From positions 10,419,501 through 10,483,500 of the forward strand of contig NC_135362.1 of the NCBI RefSeq assembly GCF_051622035.1: a stretch of DNA of 64,000 bases. The letters are read 5' to 3'. Source of the DNA: Arctopsyche grandis. Taxonomy: Eukaryota > Arthropoda > Insecta > Trichoptera > Hydropsychidae. The position numbers and the translations under genes were made by a program. Positions within the stretch are counted from its first letter, which is position 1. Each line of letters begins with the position of its first letter. Shown piece after piece: positions 36,777-48,800 of this stretch. Below the pieces are notes generated by a model. It saw only the letters and a program-made list of their open reading frames with translations. It did no database searches and was not told the DNA's origin.

Positions 36777-39700
36777 ATTCATTTCGAATTTCATATTCTC
36801 AGTTTCTTTACACATCTTCGATTTCAGAGTTATCTAAAGCGACCTTCACATCTCATCAAACTAAATCGAAACATAAATAAAAAAACCTCAAACTGGCAAT
36901 TAATTTTAATCAACCGTCAAGTGAACCAATCGATCGTTCAAACGCCAAATTCGCGCCAATTATTTTTCAATAATTCGTAACTCGATATTGACCACATAAA
37001 TTATGCATTCATATTCTATTGAAATGAGACAGTGGTAATTTTCTCCAAATGAGTTTGTAAGTGAGGCTCATCATTTATTCACGCTTGAGTGCTTGTATTC
37101 CGAAAGGAAAATCGTACAAAATTTTAATTATAATAATAGACGTTCTTGAAGGTCAACATTTTATATACATATGTATGTATATTATATACATACTATTGAG
37201 TTGTTTTATAGTAAAATGAATATTGAAATTTTGATAATCTTTAGCTTAAAAGAAGTCTTCATAAATCCTATTTAGATATAATGTGTAAATAAAAGATAAC
37301 AAGACAAAGGGAGAGGTTTGAAATGAAAAAGTTTGTATCAGTTTATTTGAACGTCTTTCGCAGATAATTTTGATATGCTCAAAGCGATGTATAATTTCGA
37401 AGCGACGCTTGCCAAAACTTTGAGTTTTCAAGAAGGGGACCACTTTATTCTGCATCAGAGTAGCACTAAACAGAGGAATTGGTGGCAAGTGATTAATATC
37501 AATGGTCAGATCGGATTCGTACCATCCAATTATGTGACTAATATTAAGGTTTATTCACACTCTTATCTTGTTTACCATCTAATCATTGTGATTAGTAGAA
37601 GATTAACTAATTTTATTTATATATCTTAGGTGGAGCCAAGTTTTATGGTAGATTTTTTAAACGAATGTATAACTCAAGTCAACAGCGACCCTTCTCCGGA
37701 GAAGCAGGAATTGCTGGTGCAGCTGCTCGAAAAGCAGCAACAAATTGAGCAAATATTAAAGGTAGGTTTGATTTCAAATCGACTGGTGTGATGAATTTTG
37801 ATCGAATAGCTTTTCATTAATTTAAAATAGCCGAGCTCGAAAAAGCACGCCCCTCAGCCTCCGAGTGATGTGAACCATCATGTGGGTAATGGAAATGCCC
37901 ATAAACCTGCCGACGATACGGTCACAGTTGATGAAACAATGAATAATGGCAGTATACCTTCAGAGATTCATGTACATACTGAATCGCCGACGCCTTACAA
38001 TAATGGTCATATATCTCACGAGAATAATAAAGAAGAACATACTCAAGGTATAGTAATTTGATGTATTTAAAAGAATGGTAACACGCGAATTTGAGATTAA
38101 AGTTGTACTGTATTTGATAATTTAGAAACTAAAAAGGATGTTGATTAAAACTTTTAACCCTTTTGGTGGATATAATTGATTTTTACATGCAAGAAAATAT
38201 TGATAAATAAATTTAAGTACATACATATGTATATACATACATCCAATTCTATTTTTATGCGATTTTGATTTTATACAATTAAAAAAATATAAATAAATTT
38301 TGTTTTTCACGCTTGTTCTAACTTAGAAGATTGTATGGCGCATTATCAAAATTGATATTAGGAACTTTTTAAAATGTATCGTTCATTTTTTATTATATTT
38401 TTAATAATGACAAAAATGATTATCATATACTTAAACCAGGACTGTGGAATCGGAGTTGCGGAGTCGTTGCATTTCAAGCAGAGTCAGAGTTGGAGTTGTA
38501 AAAAATCAACCGACTCTGACTCCTTTTTACTAGCCTCTTATTTATTATTTTTTTTAATAGTATTACGGTATGTTTCAATTAGAGTCTCCAATTTTATTAA
38601 AGTAAATCCACTAATAAATAGAAATTTAATAATTTCTTTAAAAAATTATGAATCTAAATAACATTATCAACAAAATTATTATATTGCACGTATTTTGATG
38701 TACATATTGTGGCTAAAACCTATTGTGTCGTCCAACTCATACTTTTATTTGATTTTCATTATTTTTTTATTAAATTGATTCGTTTGTATATGAATTTCAT
38801 ACACATACACTATGAATGTACTTACTTTTTTATTTATACCTATTTCATTACAAATAATTCAATAAATTGGGTTACATGTTAATTTTTAGTGATTTTTTTA
38901 CATTCTTTAATTTTTTATAGACAGTAAACCGCTATTATTTTTATTACTAAAACTTTTATACGTTTGCAAGAAAAGGCGATCTTACTAAAATCGTTCAAGT
39001 CGGAGTCAGAGTCGAAGCATAAGTAGTCAGAGTTAGAGTTGAAGCATAAGGTGAAAGTCAGAGTCATAGTCTGTAAATTCCGAAGCGACTCCACAGCCCT
39101 GATTTAAACTGAAGTATAATAAAATATTGTACGAGCAGTTAAAAATGAAAATTAAATTTTTATAATCAAAACGGTGAACGTGCATGCATTATCAACTCAG
39201 AATGTTACGAATGTTACCAAAAGGGTTAAAATTGATAAGGTTTATTATACATACATATATCAAAAGATAACTTTTTCCCATATCTTGTGGTTTTGGAAAT
39301 TTTGATTGCCATTATATGTATTATTTCCCTGCAACCATTGCCTGTTTTTACTTTAATGTTAATAGTAATATCTATAGTAACGGCAAAAATTAGGACAAAA
39401 TTTGCAGTTTTGTCCTTATTTTTGCTTGAAGTTTTCATTTGAAAAAACTCATACAGATAATATTTTATCTATGATATAATTCAGATCGATTGCACAACAG
39501 TCAATCGGTAACCGAGCAACTGGTAACAACGGATAGTTCGGAGGGCAACAGGGGTCGATCGCCGCATCGTAGTCAATCTAGTCCCAGCATGCAAACTCCT
39601 GCATCCATCATCCATTCGAACGAGGCATTAGCTCATGCACTTTACAGCATGGTGGAGAGAGTGCGTCGAGACACCCAGCTCAGTCACGACCTGTCCAGAA

Positions 39701-41676
39701 TTGCCGTTTCCACCGTTCTGGATTGCCTCAAGGTACATATCTATCAACTTTCTGTATGTCGTCGATTTCAATACGCATATGATTAAATGACATTATTTTC
39801 AGGAGTTAACGTCTAAGGAAGCGTGCGTCACTGTGTGGTCTTTGTCTACCTTGGCCAATGCTTCGGGTCCATTGCCGGCTGGCCGTGCCGTGTTGCGAAG
39901 CTCGGCAGATGCGCGTCGTTTGAGAACTGCTTTAGGTGGTCTTACGGCTTGTGCTCAGGATGCTCAACAGAGAGCTTGGGCATTGCACGATGATAATCAC
40001 TTCATCACTCAACATCTTCAAGAAGTCATAACTGTCCTAGTGAGTTAACTATAACTCTTATCTGACTAAAGATCTGTCTAGCTTCTTCAATTCAATCTGT
40101 TTATGGATGCTTAAAGTGGTACATTCCTATTAAAGGTCAAAAGACGGGTACTAATACTACTTTTAGTGATGTACGTACATATGTAACACTAGGATGTAAA
40201 ACTTCTAGCGAGACGTATCATTATCAGTCCGTAAATATCTAGGTACATCCAACGCGTTTCTACAGTTTCCTGTCTTTAACAATTCACAGCACGTATTCCT
40301 ACAAACGCTCGTAATCTAAATGATCATCATGGATGTTGACGCGTTCATTGTTTTTATGAATTAGTCACATTTGTTTATTTTTTTTGTAATGTCCTGATCC
40401 AATAAAATTAGCTTTTTTTTTAACATTTACAGCCAAGTGCCGACGTGAGAGTTTCTCAGGATATTCTTTCAATGGAACAATACGAGTATGTTAATGCGTT
40501 GGTGCTCTTTTATCAAATGGAAACAAGATGGCATATCAGACAATTGTTAATTCAAGTAATTTGTGATATAATAGTATTTTTTTATTTAAATTTTATTAAT
40601 TATTATATTATAAAGCAAATTAATATAAAATCTTGCTTGGAATTTCTTTCAAATTATTTCTCACTCTAAATTAGATGCTAAAAATTTTAGGTTTTTGGGA
40701 TCATGTGCGCTTTGGATCGTGAAGTGGTGAAAGTTCTTGGTGGATCCGTATTACCGAGGGAACTTGCACGAGACATGTTAGATAACCCTAAAGATACTCA
40801 TCGTTTAGCCGCATCTTCTCGAATGTTGGTTGCTATTCTCTCCATGGCCGATCCGCTACCGATCACTCATTTTGGTTCGAAATAATTACAATATATTGAG
40901 AGTATATCTTTTATTACAATATTTACTACAATTTGATATATTTTCCAGAACAACTGGATGCTGATTTTGTTTCGTTCCTTTTGGATTTGATCGAAACCAT
41001 TGCTGAAGTGGACGAAGATGAGCACGTTCCCGACCAGTTCATAACGTTGATACTCGCTTATAATTTACAATTTCAAGACCCCGATAACAACTTTGTTTTG
41101 GAAGCTCTACAATCTCGCAATGATGCTAAAATATTCACTGAAAAACTTCTTCTCTTGCTGAACAGAGAAGGTGAACATTTCGAATGAATCATTTATATAT
41201 AAAACATGTGATGTTTTTGAATGACCGTTCGATTGTACCTTTTAGATGATCCTGTCAGAGTCTTGGACCATCCGTGTACGATACAACATTCCGTTTTAAA
41301 ATTGGCTTTAGACACTTTCAGTCGCAGAACGACAGCTTCGTTGTTTTACACCAACGATACGCGTGTACTTTTAGACATCACCGTTCGTCAGTTGGCCGAT
41401 CTATCCGCCGGCGACGAAGTGAGTATTCAACAATGCATCGACTCATATCCGTCGTATTCAAATTTTCAAATTGTGTTTTCATTTTAGCGACGTCGACTGT
41501 ACTTGAAGCTTTGTTTGGGCATCCTCCGCCATACTGATTATAGTCATTGCCATCGACAAGCCGATCTTTTGAGATGCTTCACGAGGATATTTTGCGAGGA
41601 GGGAGAGGCCAGTGTCTGCGATCAGGCACTAGTTAGGACCATTTCGAATGAATTTCCGCAATATTTCAAAGCATAA
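36760..41676 (+). CDS. NCKIPSD: SH3-domain protein of the NCKIPSD/SPIN90 (DIP/WISH) family
   Basis: Eleven coding exons: 36760-36772, 37364-37548, 37630-37761, 37831-38047, 39485-39732, 39803-40039, 40433-40555, 40691-40874, 40949-41170, 41246-41418 and 41488-41676 (TAA). All have GT/AG borders and matching phases, giving about 640 residues against roughly 720 in the human protein. An N-terminal SH3 domain spans about residues 10-66 (LKAMYNFEA, NWWQVI, IGFVPSNYV). A coiled-coil-like stretch follows (EKQELLVQLLEKQQQIEQ), then a low-complexity Ser/Pro/Asn linker. The C-terminal half is helical and leucine-rich, the SPIN90-LRD/armadillo-like region (LPITHFEQLDADFVSFLLDL, FITLILAYNLQFQD, VRQLADLSAGDE, and a C-terminal LKLCLGILRHTDYSH). 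Family members bind Nck and diaphanous-type proteins and activate Arp2/3 to nucleate linear actin. The start MAVED is chosen from phase and may be preceded by upstream exons. Confidence 0.92.
38437..39101. mobile_element. hAT-type MITE, 665 bp, in an NCKIPSD intron
   Basis: The left terminus CAGGACTGTGGAATCGGAGT and the right terminus ending CGACTCCACAGCCCTG are inverted repeats of each other. Flanking 8-bp direct repeats ACTTAAAC (38429-38436) and ATTTAAAC (39102-39109) match at 7 of 8 positions, the target-site size of hAT elements. Subterminal regions carry many GAGTC/GACTC repeats (AGTCAGAGT). No transposase is visible, so it is non-autonomous. It lies in the intron between 38047 and 39485. 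Confidence 0.85.
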
Positions 41677-42440
41677 ATCGATTATGAAACATTCCTTCTG
41701 TTCCCATTGAACATATAGCAAAATGTCACATGTTCAATGTTAACGATTGATCGGTTCAAATGGAAACCATTGGAATTGTTACCATCATTGTATGAGATTT
41801 GGCGAAGCGAGTCTTCACAAATTCAAGTTGCAAGTTGAGGTTTCAGTTTTAACCGCTCATTTCGCTCTCATTCCACGCACTCGACAATTCAATGTTGATA
41901 TATGAAACCCTGTTAATTTTAATTTTTTTTGATGTATACATATGTATAAGTCTTATTTGCATTTACTTTGTGCCAAATAAGTAGGTAATATGCACCGCAC
42001 AATTCTCATTGCACACTTGGAATTGGTTTGTTGATTGTCACATAATATTAATGAAATGTGTAATATTTACATTCGTCTTAAAAATGATACATTCTAGTCT
42101 AGTCTTTTCGAATTAAAACTTTATATTCGGCTGTTGCTGATTTAAGTTATGCTAAAATTTATCCATATTTAACAACTTTTCCTTGTTGGTTTAAGTGCTT
42201 AACTGACAAATTTGCTTAAGATATTTGTATTTACATATTATATGTAGTTGTTTATTATTTTTCGTTGTTTATTTGTGCCATTTACATATATTACATAGTA
42301 ATCTTTTGATATTTTATTTTAAATTTGCCTTGAGATTTGCAATATCGATGGTAAATACTTAATTCTAATATGTATATTATAAGTATGTATGTATGTATGC
42401 ATACACAATACTTTTTGTATGTGATTAGCAATAATGAAAA

Positions 42441-42446
42441 AATAAA
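42441..42446 (+). terminator. Candidate poly(A) signal of the NCKIPSD-family gene
   Basis: AATAAA about 765 bp downstream of the stop codon at 41676, just before a MITE that starts near 42484. Support is positional only. Confidence 0.35.
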
Positions 42447-42483
42447 CTTGTGAATTGGTTCCAGCATTCTTCTATTTTGTATC

Positions 42484-42760
42484 AATTGAGCCGTTATATT
42501 TGAAAGTTGTGGAAGTCCAATTTCAGTTCCAAAAACACTATTTCTGTTTGACGTAATTCACAAATTGTTATCATTTCTTTTAATTCGATATGTCTAGAAT
42601 CTCCATAAAGTAGAATAAGCATATATACATATATACGTTTATTTAAGGCCACTAGTATTTTAAAATATTATTAAACGCAAAACATCATATTTAATGTTAA
42701 GATATTTCTTGGAATGAAGAAAAGGAAACTTATGCCACTTTCAATTATAATGGTTCAATT
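42484..42760. mobile_element. GAGCCGTTATATT-ended MITE, copy 1
   Basis: The inverted termini are AATTGAGCCGTTATATTTGA, then AAGT, and the complement of ACTTTCAATTATAATGGTTC. The internal GACGTAATTCACAAATTGTT and ATATTTCTTGGAATGAAGAA-type blocks are shared with the copy at 61838. Confidence 0.7.
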
Positions 42761-43194
42761 ATCACAGTTTGGGTTGAAAAATAATCAAATATGAACAATT
42801 ATATTCATTTTTTTTTTATTGAAATATAATATGTAAGATTTTTCTTTTCATTTATTATGTTTAGGACCAATAAATTTCATATATATTTTTTTCAGAAACT
42901 TACATATTTACATATAGTACAGATACATGCATATGTATTTATTTACAAAAATATATTTCTCTGAATTCTACTGATTCATTAGTTTGACAATCATGTTGAA
43001 TGTAGTATATGAAGCAATATCATTACAGATCTACATATATTATATAAGAAAAAAAATCTAAATTACGTGTTCGAAAAATATTTATATTATTACATTATGT
43101 ACATAATGTACATCATATAAAAATGATATGGTGGAGTTGATCAAAGATGAAACGCACTTCTTATTTATGTATGCGTTTTGTAATACATATTTAG

Positions 43195-43279
43195 TTATTA
43201 CTTTATTAAAGATGAAGTATATATTCTCAATATTCTCAATTAAAGAGGTTTATTAAAGATGAAGTATATATTCTCAATT
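43195..43279 (+). repeat. Recent local tandem duplication
   Basis: TTATTAAAGATGAAGTATAT, with ATTCTCAAT, occurs at about 43203 and again at about 43251 without change, separated by a short AATATTCTCAATTAAAGAGG-like spacer. Confidence 0.75.
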
Positions 43280-44108
43280 AACTTTGTTAGGGCTAAAATC
43301 TAGATAATGTTCTTATTACTCATATAGCTACATATATCATTGTTTGCATAAGTTACGTTTTTGTCGATGAATAATAACACATACATATGTATCCTTATAA
43401 AACTTAAAGTTATGGCTCTTTTGACGCGTTTATTAAACATTGATTGAGGTTACAAAAAGATTTATGATGTTGATCCTAGTTAGATAAAATTGAAGTTTTC
43501 AAAATTATTATATCTGTTGGTAGCTTGTTATTCTTTCATATGATATACATGACATTATAGCACAATTAAAATATCAACTTACTTCTAGATAATTCATTGA
43601 ATGTTTGTCTATTATAGAACGATGTTTATGATTTACGGTAGTTTTGTATAAATCGTTGTGTAGTGTACTCACATACTTTCTCTACTACTGCGTTGTAGTT
43701 CGAATGAATGTTTAAGTATTTGGGATTGTTCTCTATCGTTGTTGAATATTTAATCGAAAATGTGTTGTGCGTCAAGTGGAATGTGTTTTAGGAAACTTTT
43801 CGAATTTGTGCTATTACATTATACGTATTTATGCATAGGTGTACAGCAAAACTCTGCTTCAAATAGGAATTACATTCCAGTAAACATAAGCTTCGAGTTC
43901 TATCATTTATGTATGTGTTATTCATATATGCAAGTATTAACTTAAATAGTCTTATCGTTTGGCAAAAGATACTGTCTTTGCATTTGTGTTAAAATTTAGC
44001 GGTATCCAAACACTGATATGCTATTTTTTTGCTTTGTTATTAGTGAAAGGCCTAATATATAGGTATAATATGAATTTTAAAAAATGTATTCGCTACAAAC
44101 TCTGTATA

Positions 44109-44544
44109 TGTTACAATCCATTTGTACATTTCGTTCGTTTATGAACATACTAGTTTATTTATACACAAAGCAACCTGGCCAGCTATAGTGTACACAAAAG
44201 AACAAGTTGACAAACGAACTAGTCTTTTCATGCACAAACTATTGGGCATAAGAAAGTATTATGCATCTCAATCGTTTGTCGTTTGTAAGGGTGTGTACTT
44301 ACCCTGGGTTGGAATATTTATAATATTACCGAAAACAGAAATTATAGCAACGTTTTGATGCGGTTTCCATAGGACTTCCCATTTAAAATACTTGGCGTTT
44401 TCACATCTGTAAGTGTTTTGTGATACCTGGTGAGTCTATTTGAAGATAGTTTTTGACTGTTACAACTAAAACCAATAGTCCGTGCATGAACAAGCTAGTA
44501 TGTTCATGAACGAACAGAGTGAACACTTGGACTGTACTGTAACA
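44109..44544 (+). mobile_element. TGTTACAGTCC-ended MITE, copy 1
   Basis: The terminal inverted repeats are TGTTACAATCCATTTGTACA, with CGTTCGTTTATGAACATACT, and the complement of ATGTTCATGAACGAACAGAG ... CACTTGGACTGT ... GTAACA. It is 436 bp with no coding content, located between the NCKIPSD-family and troponin C genes. Confidence 0.7.
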
Positions 44545-45860
44545 TATGCATTGAAACTTTCCACATACTTTGAATGTACGTATTAATTATTTAAAATAAT
44601 AGGAAATACCTTATTTCACTACTTTTAAAAATGTTCAAAAAATTACTATTTACATTTGCTCTTAAGTAGCATCTTAAAACATATTTTGTAATGATTCTAA
44701 ATACATATTGTAACGGAAACCATGTTCAAAACCTCCCCAAATTTTATTCGATACTGTTGATGGATTATATTATTAATATGTATTTAAATTATAATATAAT
44801 GATATATGGCTTTAGATCTTATACATTTGTCTTCATCTATTAAATGTGATTGTAATTATATTCATATATATGTACAAGTGTAAACGTCTAGAATATTGAA
44901 TGTAATTTTTGAAATATTGAGTCTTAAAAAAAGGTAATGTACATCATGATGTTCGACCTCGTTTTTTTTTATACAATCGATATTTAAAAGGTTACAGTCA
45001 ATATTTCAGACCTTCTATTACACCTAATATGCAAACTTGTGATCGTTGCAAATAGCTAACTGAGAATGGTGAGTTGTGATTAGTGTGCTTAATTTACTAT
45101 ATCACAAAATTATAAATTAAGGTCAATTCGATAATGTTAAGAAAATCACATCTCTGAAGAAAGCATTGGTTCTACGTTTGTATCAATGCTTATTTACAAA
45201 ATGAAAATGCAGAGCATTTCTAAATTATATTTACATAGTTGTCATAGAGATGAAAGCCAAAGTTAATGATTAATATTTGGATAAACTCTTATATTATAAA
45301 TACATATGTATATGTAATTTTGCTTGATCAATATAGTGCACTTATCGACTTTATTGTACTCCTCACATAAAATGTACCTTCATTAAATGATATGTTGAAT
45401 AAATTATATTTTAAAATAACCTATATTTTAATTAAAGGGAAAGAAAGGGCGATTGAAATAAATCTGAATATTTTTAATGTTTTATTGAATGTGCAAAATG
45501 TTAACAATCATAAAAATTCGTTGAAAATTTATATTAATATAATCCTTAAAGATTCTTATACAATGATTGCTTGAATATATGTACATGTTATAAAGTAAAA
45601 TTATAGCAAATAAATCCCATAATTAATATAATCATAGTGTTATTTAAAAGTAAACATAATGTAATGATAGCAAACCGGTGTTACGGTTGAAAATATTTAT
45701 GTTGAGATATGTATTTTCAATTCATTGGTGTTTGATTGTGGTTGATGTGAAATGATGGATGAGATTACGATGCTAGAAAAAGTTGATTAGAAATGATTTC
45801 GAAGTAGAAAAAACTCTTATAATTAAAATCCTTAAACTATTATTCTTCTGATTGTATCGC

Positions 45861-48800
45861 TTATTCTCCAGTCATCATCTCCATGAATTCTGTAACGATA
45901 CCAATTAAATCAATGCTAGAATCATAAATTACTAAATAATAAAACACCGAATAAATAATAGTTTACCATCAAAGTCAACGGTGCCGGAGCCATCAGAGTC
46001 AATCTCCTCAATCATCATATCGAGCTCATGTTCGGTGAGTTGGTCATCGAGCTCCCTGAGGATTTCTTTCAGGCATGAAGTGGGAATGTAACCATTTCCT
46101 ATTGGACGAAATTAAAATATTTAATGTGTACAATACCATAAAATAGATCAATAATGATCAAACAGCTACCTTCTTTATCATAAAGCCTGAAAGCTTCCCT
46201 CAACTCTTTTTGCATGGCTTCAGCATCTTCTTCAACGATGAACTTAGCGGCGAGGGTAACGAATTCTTCGAATTCAAGGCGGCCAGACTCTGAAAGTTTG
46301 ATTTTAATTAGTTACTTGTTGTATAATTCGTTATCTTATATAATAACTGTGTGCACATAATTGTGGATTTGGTAAAGTATCGCAATTCAGATCAACGGAA
46401 TTAATAATTTAAATTTAAAAATTCTTTTATTTGTCGGCCACTCATGTGAATGAATATGCCGCGTTCATTTCCACGACATACGCTCCGTCTCTCTTTCTCC
46501 CCTTGGAATCGTATATATATATCGTGGAAAGAGAAGCGGCATAGTGTGAGCTTTGCGCGGATGCGGTGCATCCGCTCTAAAATCGCCAGACAAATTGAAC
46601 GACAGATTAACGGACGGCTGCTTTAAACGCAATTCTCATCTTCTCGAATGATAGATTGCACATCAGATGACGTTTAACCTTTCGATGTGCACAGATGAAA
46701 TTATTAAAATTGAGTTGGATCTTTCAGGCGAGTTTAATAAGGCAAGATTCGATAAGTTCCGAATCTTGCCTTATTAAACTCGCCAGAAAGATCCAACTCA
46801 ATTTTAATAATTGCATCTGTGCACATCGAAAGGTTACTCGTCATCTGATGTGCAATCTATCATTCGAGAAAACGAGAATTACGTTTAAAGCTGCCGTTCT
46901 GTTAATCTGGCGATTTTAGAGCGGATGCACCAAACCCGCTTTGCGCATGTCACTGTACGAAGTACTCACTCACCATGCTCCGTCTCTCTTTCTCCCCTTG
47001 GAATCGTAGAAAGAGACGTGGCATATAATAATAATATTTAAAATTAAGTTGATTAGCTGTCATTAAATGTTAATTTTTTTCGATTAAAATAGATTAAATA
47101 AAAAAAAACAAATGAATTTTTACTTATAGATGAGCCATGTTTAAGCGGTTTATATCACAAATATCGAGCGAAGCTGGGTGTAACCACAATGTACATCTAA
47201 TGTATAATTTCGAAAGAGACTTTGTATGTAAGTAAGTATATAAATATGTTATGTTAGTTGGTAACATTTTTCCGATTCAAATAAATTTAATAAAAAAACA
47301 AATGAATATTTTAGATTCGCCATGTTTAAGCTGTTTATATATGTATGAATTACAAACACTGAGCAAAGCCGGATAAAACAACTAGTAATTTATTTATATT
47401 TTATATTTATATATTATCTTAGCTATCACGCTGATTTAAAAATACACCTTAATTACTTAACTCTTAAATTTATAATTAACTTATATGTACTATTCCTCAT
47501 AGAGGTGTCTCTTCGCACCTTGCAAGAATGCATCCATGGTCTTAGCAGACCTGATGCACTCAGGGAGGGCATTATACATGAGCACACCCCTGTGAAAAAC
47601 ACCCCCAGTTGTCTTATTTTTTCTTACTCTACTTACAACTAGTTTGTCCTTATTTCTAGTATAAAAACTTTATGTTTATCTCTATTCCTTATTATATTAT
47701 ATAATCATCAAAGTACTTAGGCAATAACTTATGATCTAACTTATAAACAAAAGACAATGTACTAATATTTATAAATGAAATAAACTCACTATCGGCATCA
47801 ACTTCTTCAATGAGTTCTTCCAAGATGCGTTTGTTGAAGGGTTGACCCATCAAACGCAAGATGTCAGCAACCATATCGCAAGAGATGCTCCCGCTGCGGC
47901 TGGTGTCGAAGCCATTGAAAGCCTTCTGGAGGACTGAAAAAAATACAATAAAAATATGTAAAATGTCGCGTATTTTCAGTGCCGTTGAAGCGACCGGAAG
48001 CAGTGGCGCTCGGTGAAGGCGTTATTAAAAAAATTATGTGTTAATGTTGTTTTCATTCCGTAGCATTTGACAATGTTCTGTACGATTTGGATTACGGCCA
48101 GAGGACACTTTTGATTCCGTCCACCCGCGACAATTAGCATATTCAGATCGGTGTATAAATTGAAATACGCGACAAAAAACCAATATTACTTGTCCAAGCA
48201 CTGCGGTGACATTTTATTTTCGCATAAAACAAAGAGTTCGATTCTGCGAAGCGAAACACACCTCGCCACAGAAATAGCATCTTAAAAAACAAAAATATTA
48301 TTTTTTATCATCGGTGTTATTGTTTTAAAATCGGCTCAAGTACTACATATATATAAGCTTTGATGAATTTCAACGTTTCATTGTTAAAATTTATTGTGCT
48401 TAACATTTCGAATAATATGAATTCCACAGTGATTTAACGTTCAGCACATTCTAACACGTAAATCTGATAGTGTTTTGACATTATCGTATTATCAATCGAG
48501 CGTTTATCACAGTCCTTATTATTAAATAATCAAGTGTGAGAAAGATTTACAATACGAACGCACTTAATACAACAAAGTCTTTGTTTTCATTTTTTTAATA
48601 CGTCGAAATGGTTCGAAACTATTGTGTTCAGTATACAAGCGAAAACTAGCATAGTCGTCGGGCAAATAAAAAGGTTGATTTGTGGTCTATGAGAATTAAA
48701 TTTAGCATGATGAATATTTCATTTGGAAAATTATTTTACAGCGCCGTTTTGCATATTAAATCTGATTTATGATATTGCCGATTATTATTTATTAACTACC

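Larger units (their letters stand above)
41677..45860. other. Convergent intergenic region between the NCKIPSD-family and troponin C genes
   Basis: It holds the 3' UTR of the plus-strand gene, two MITEs, a tandem duplication and AT-rich sequence. No coding exon was recognised. Confidence 0.6.
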
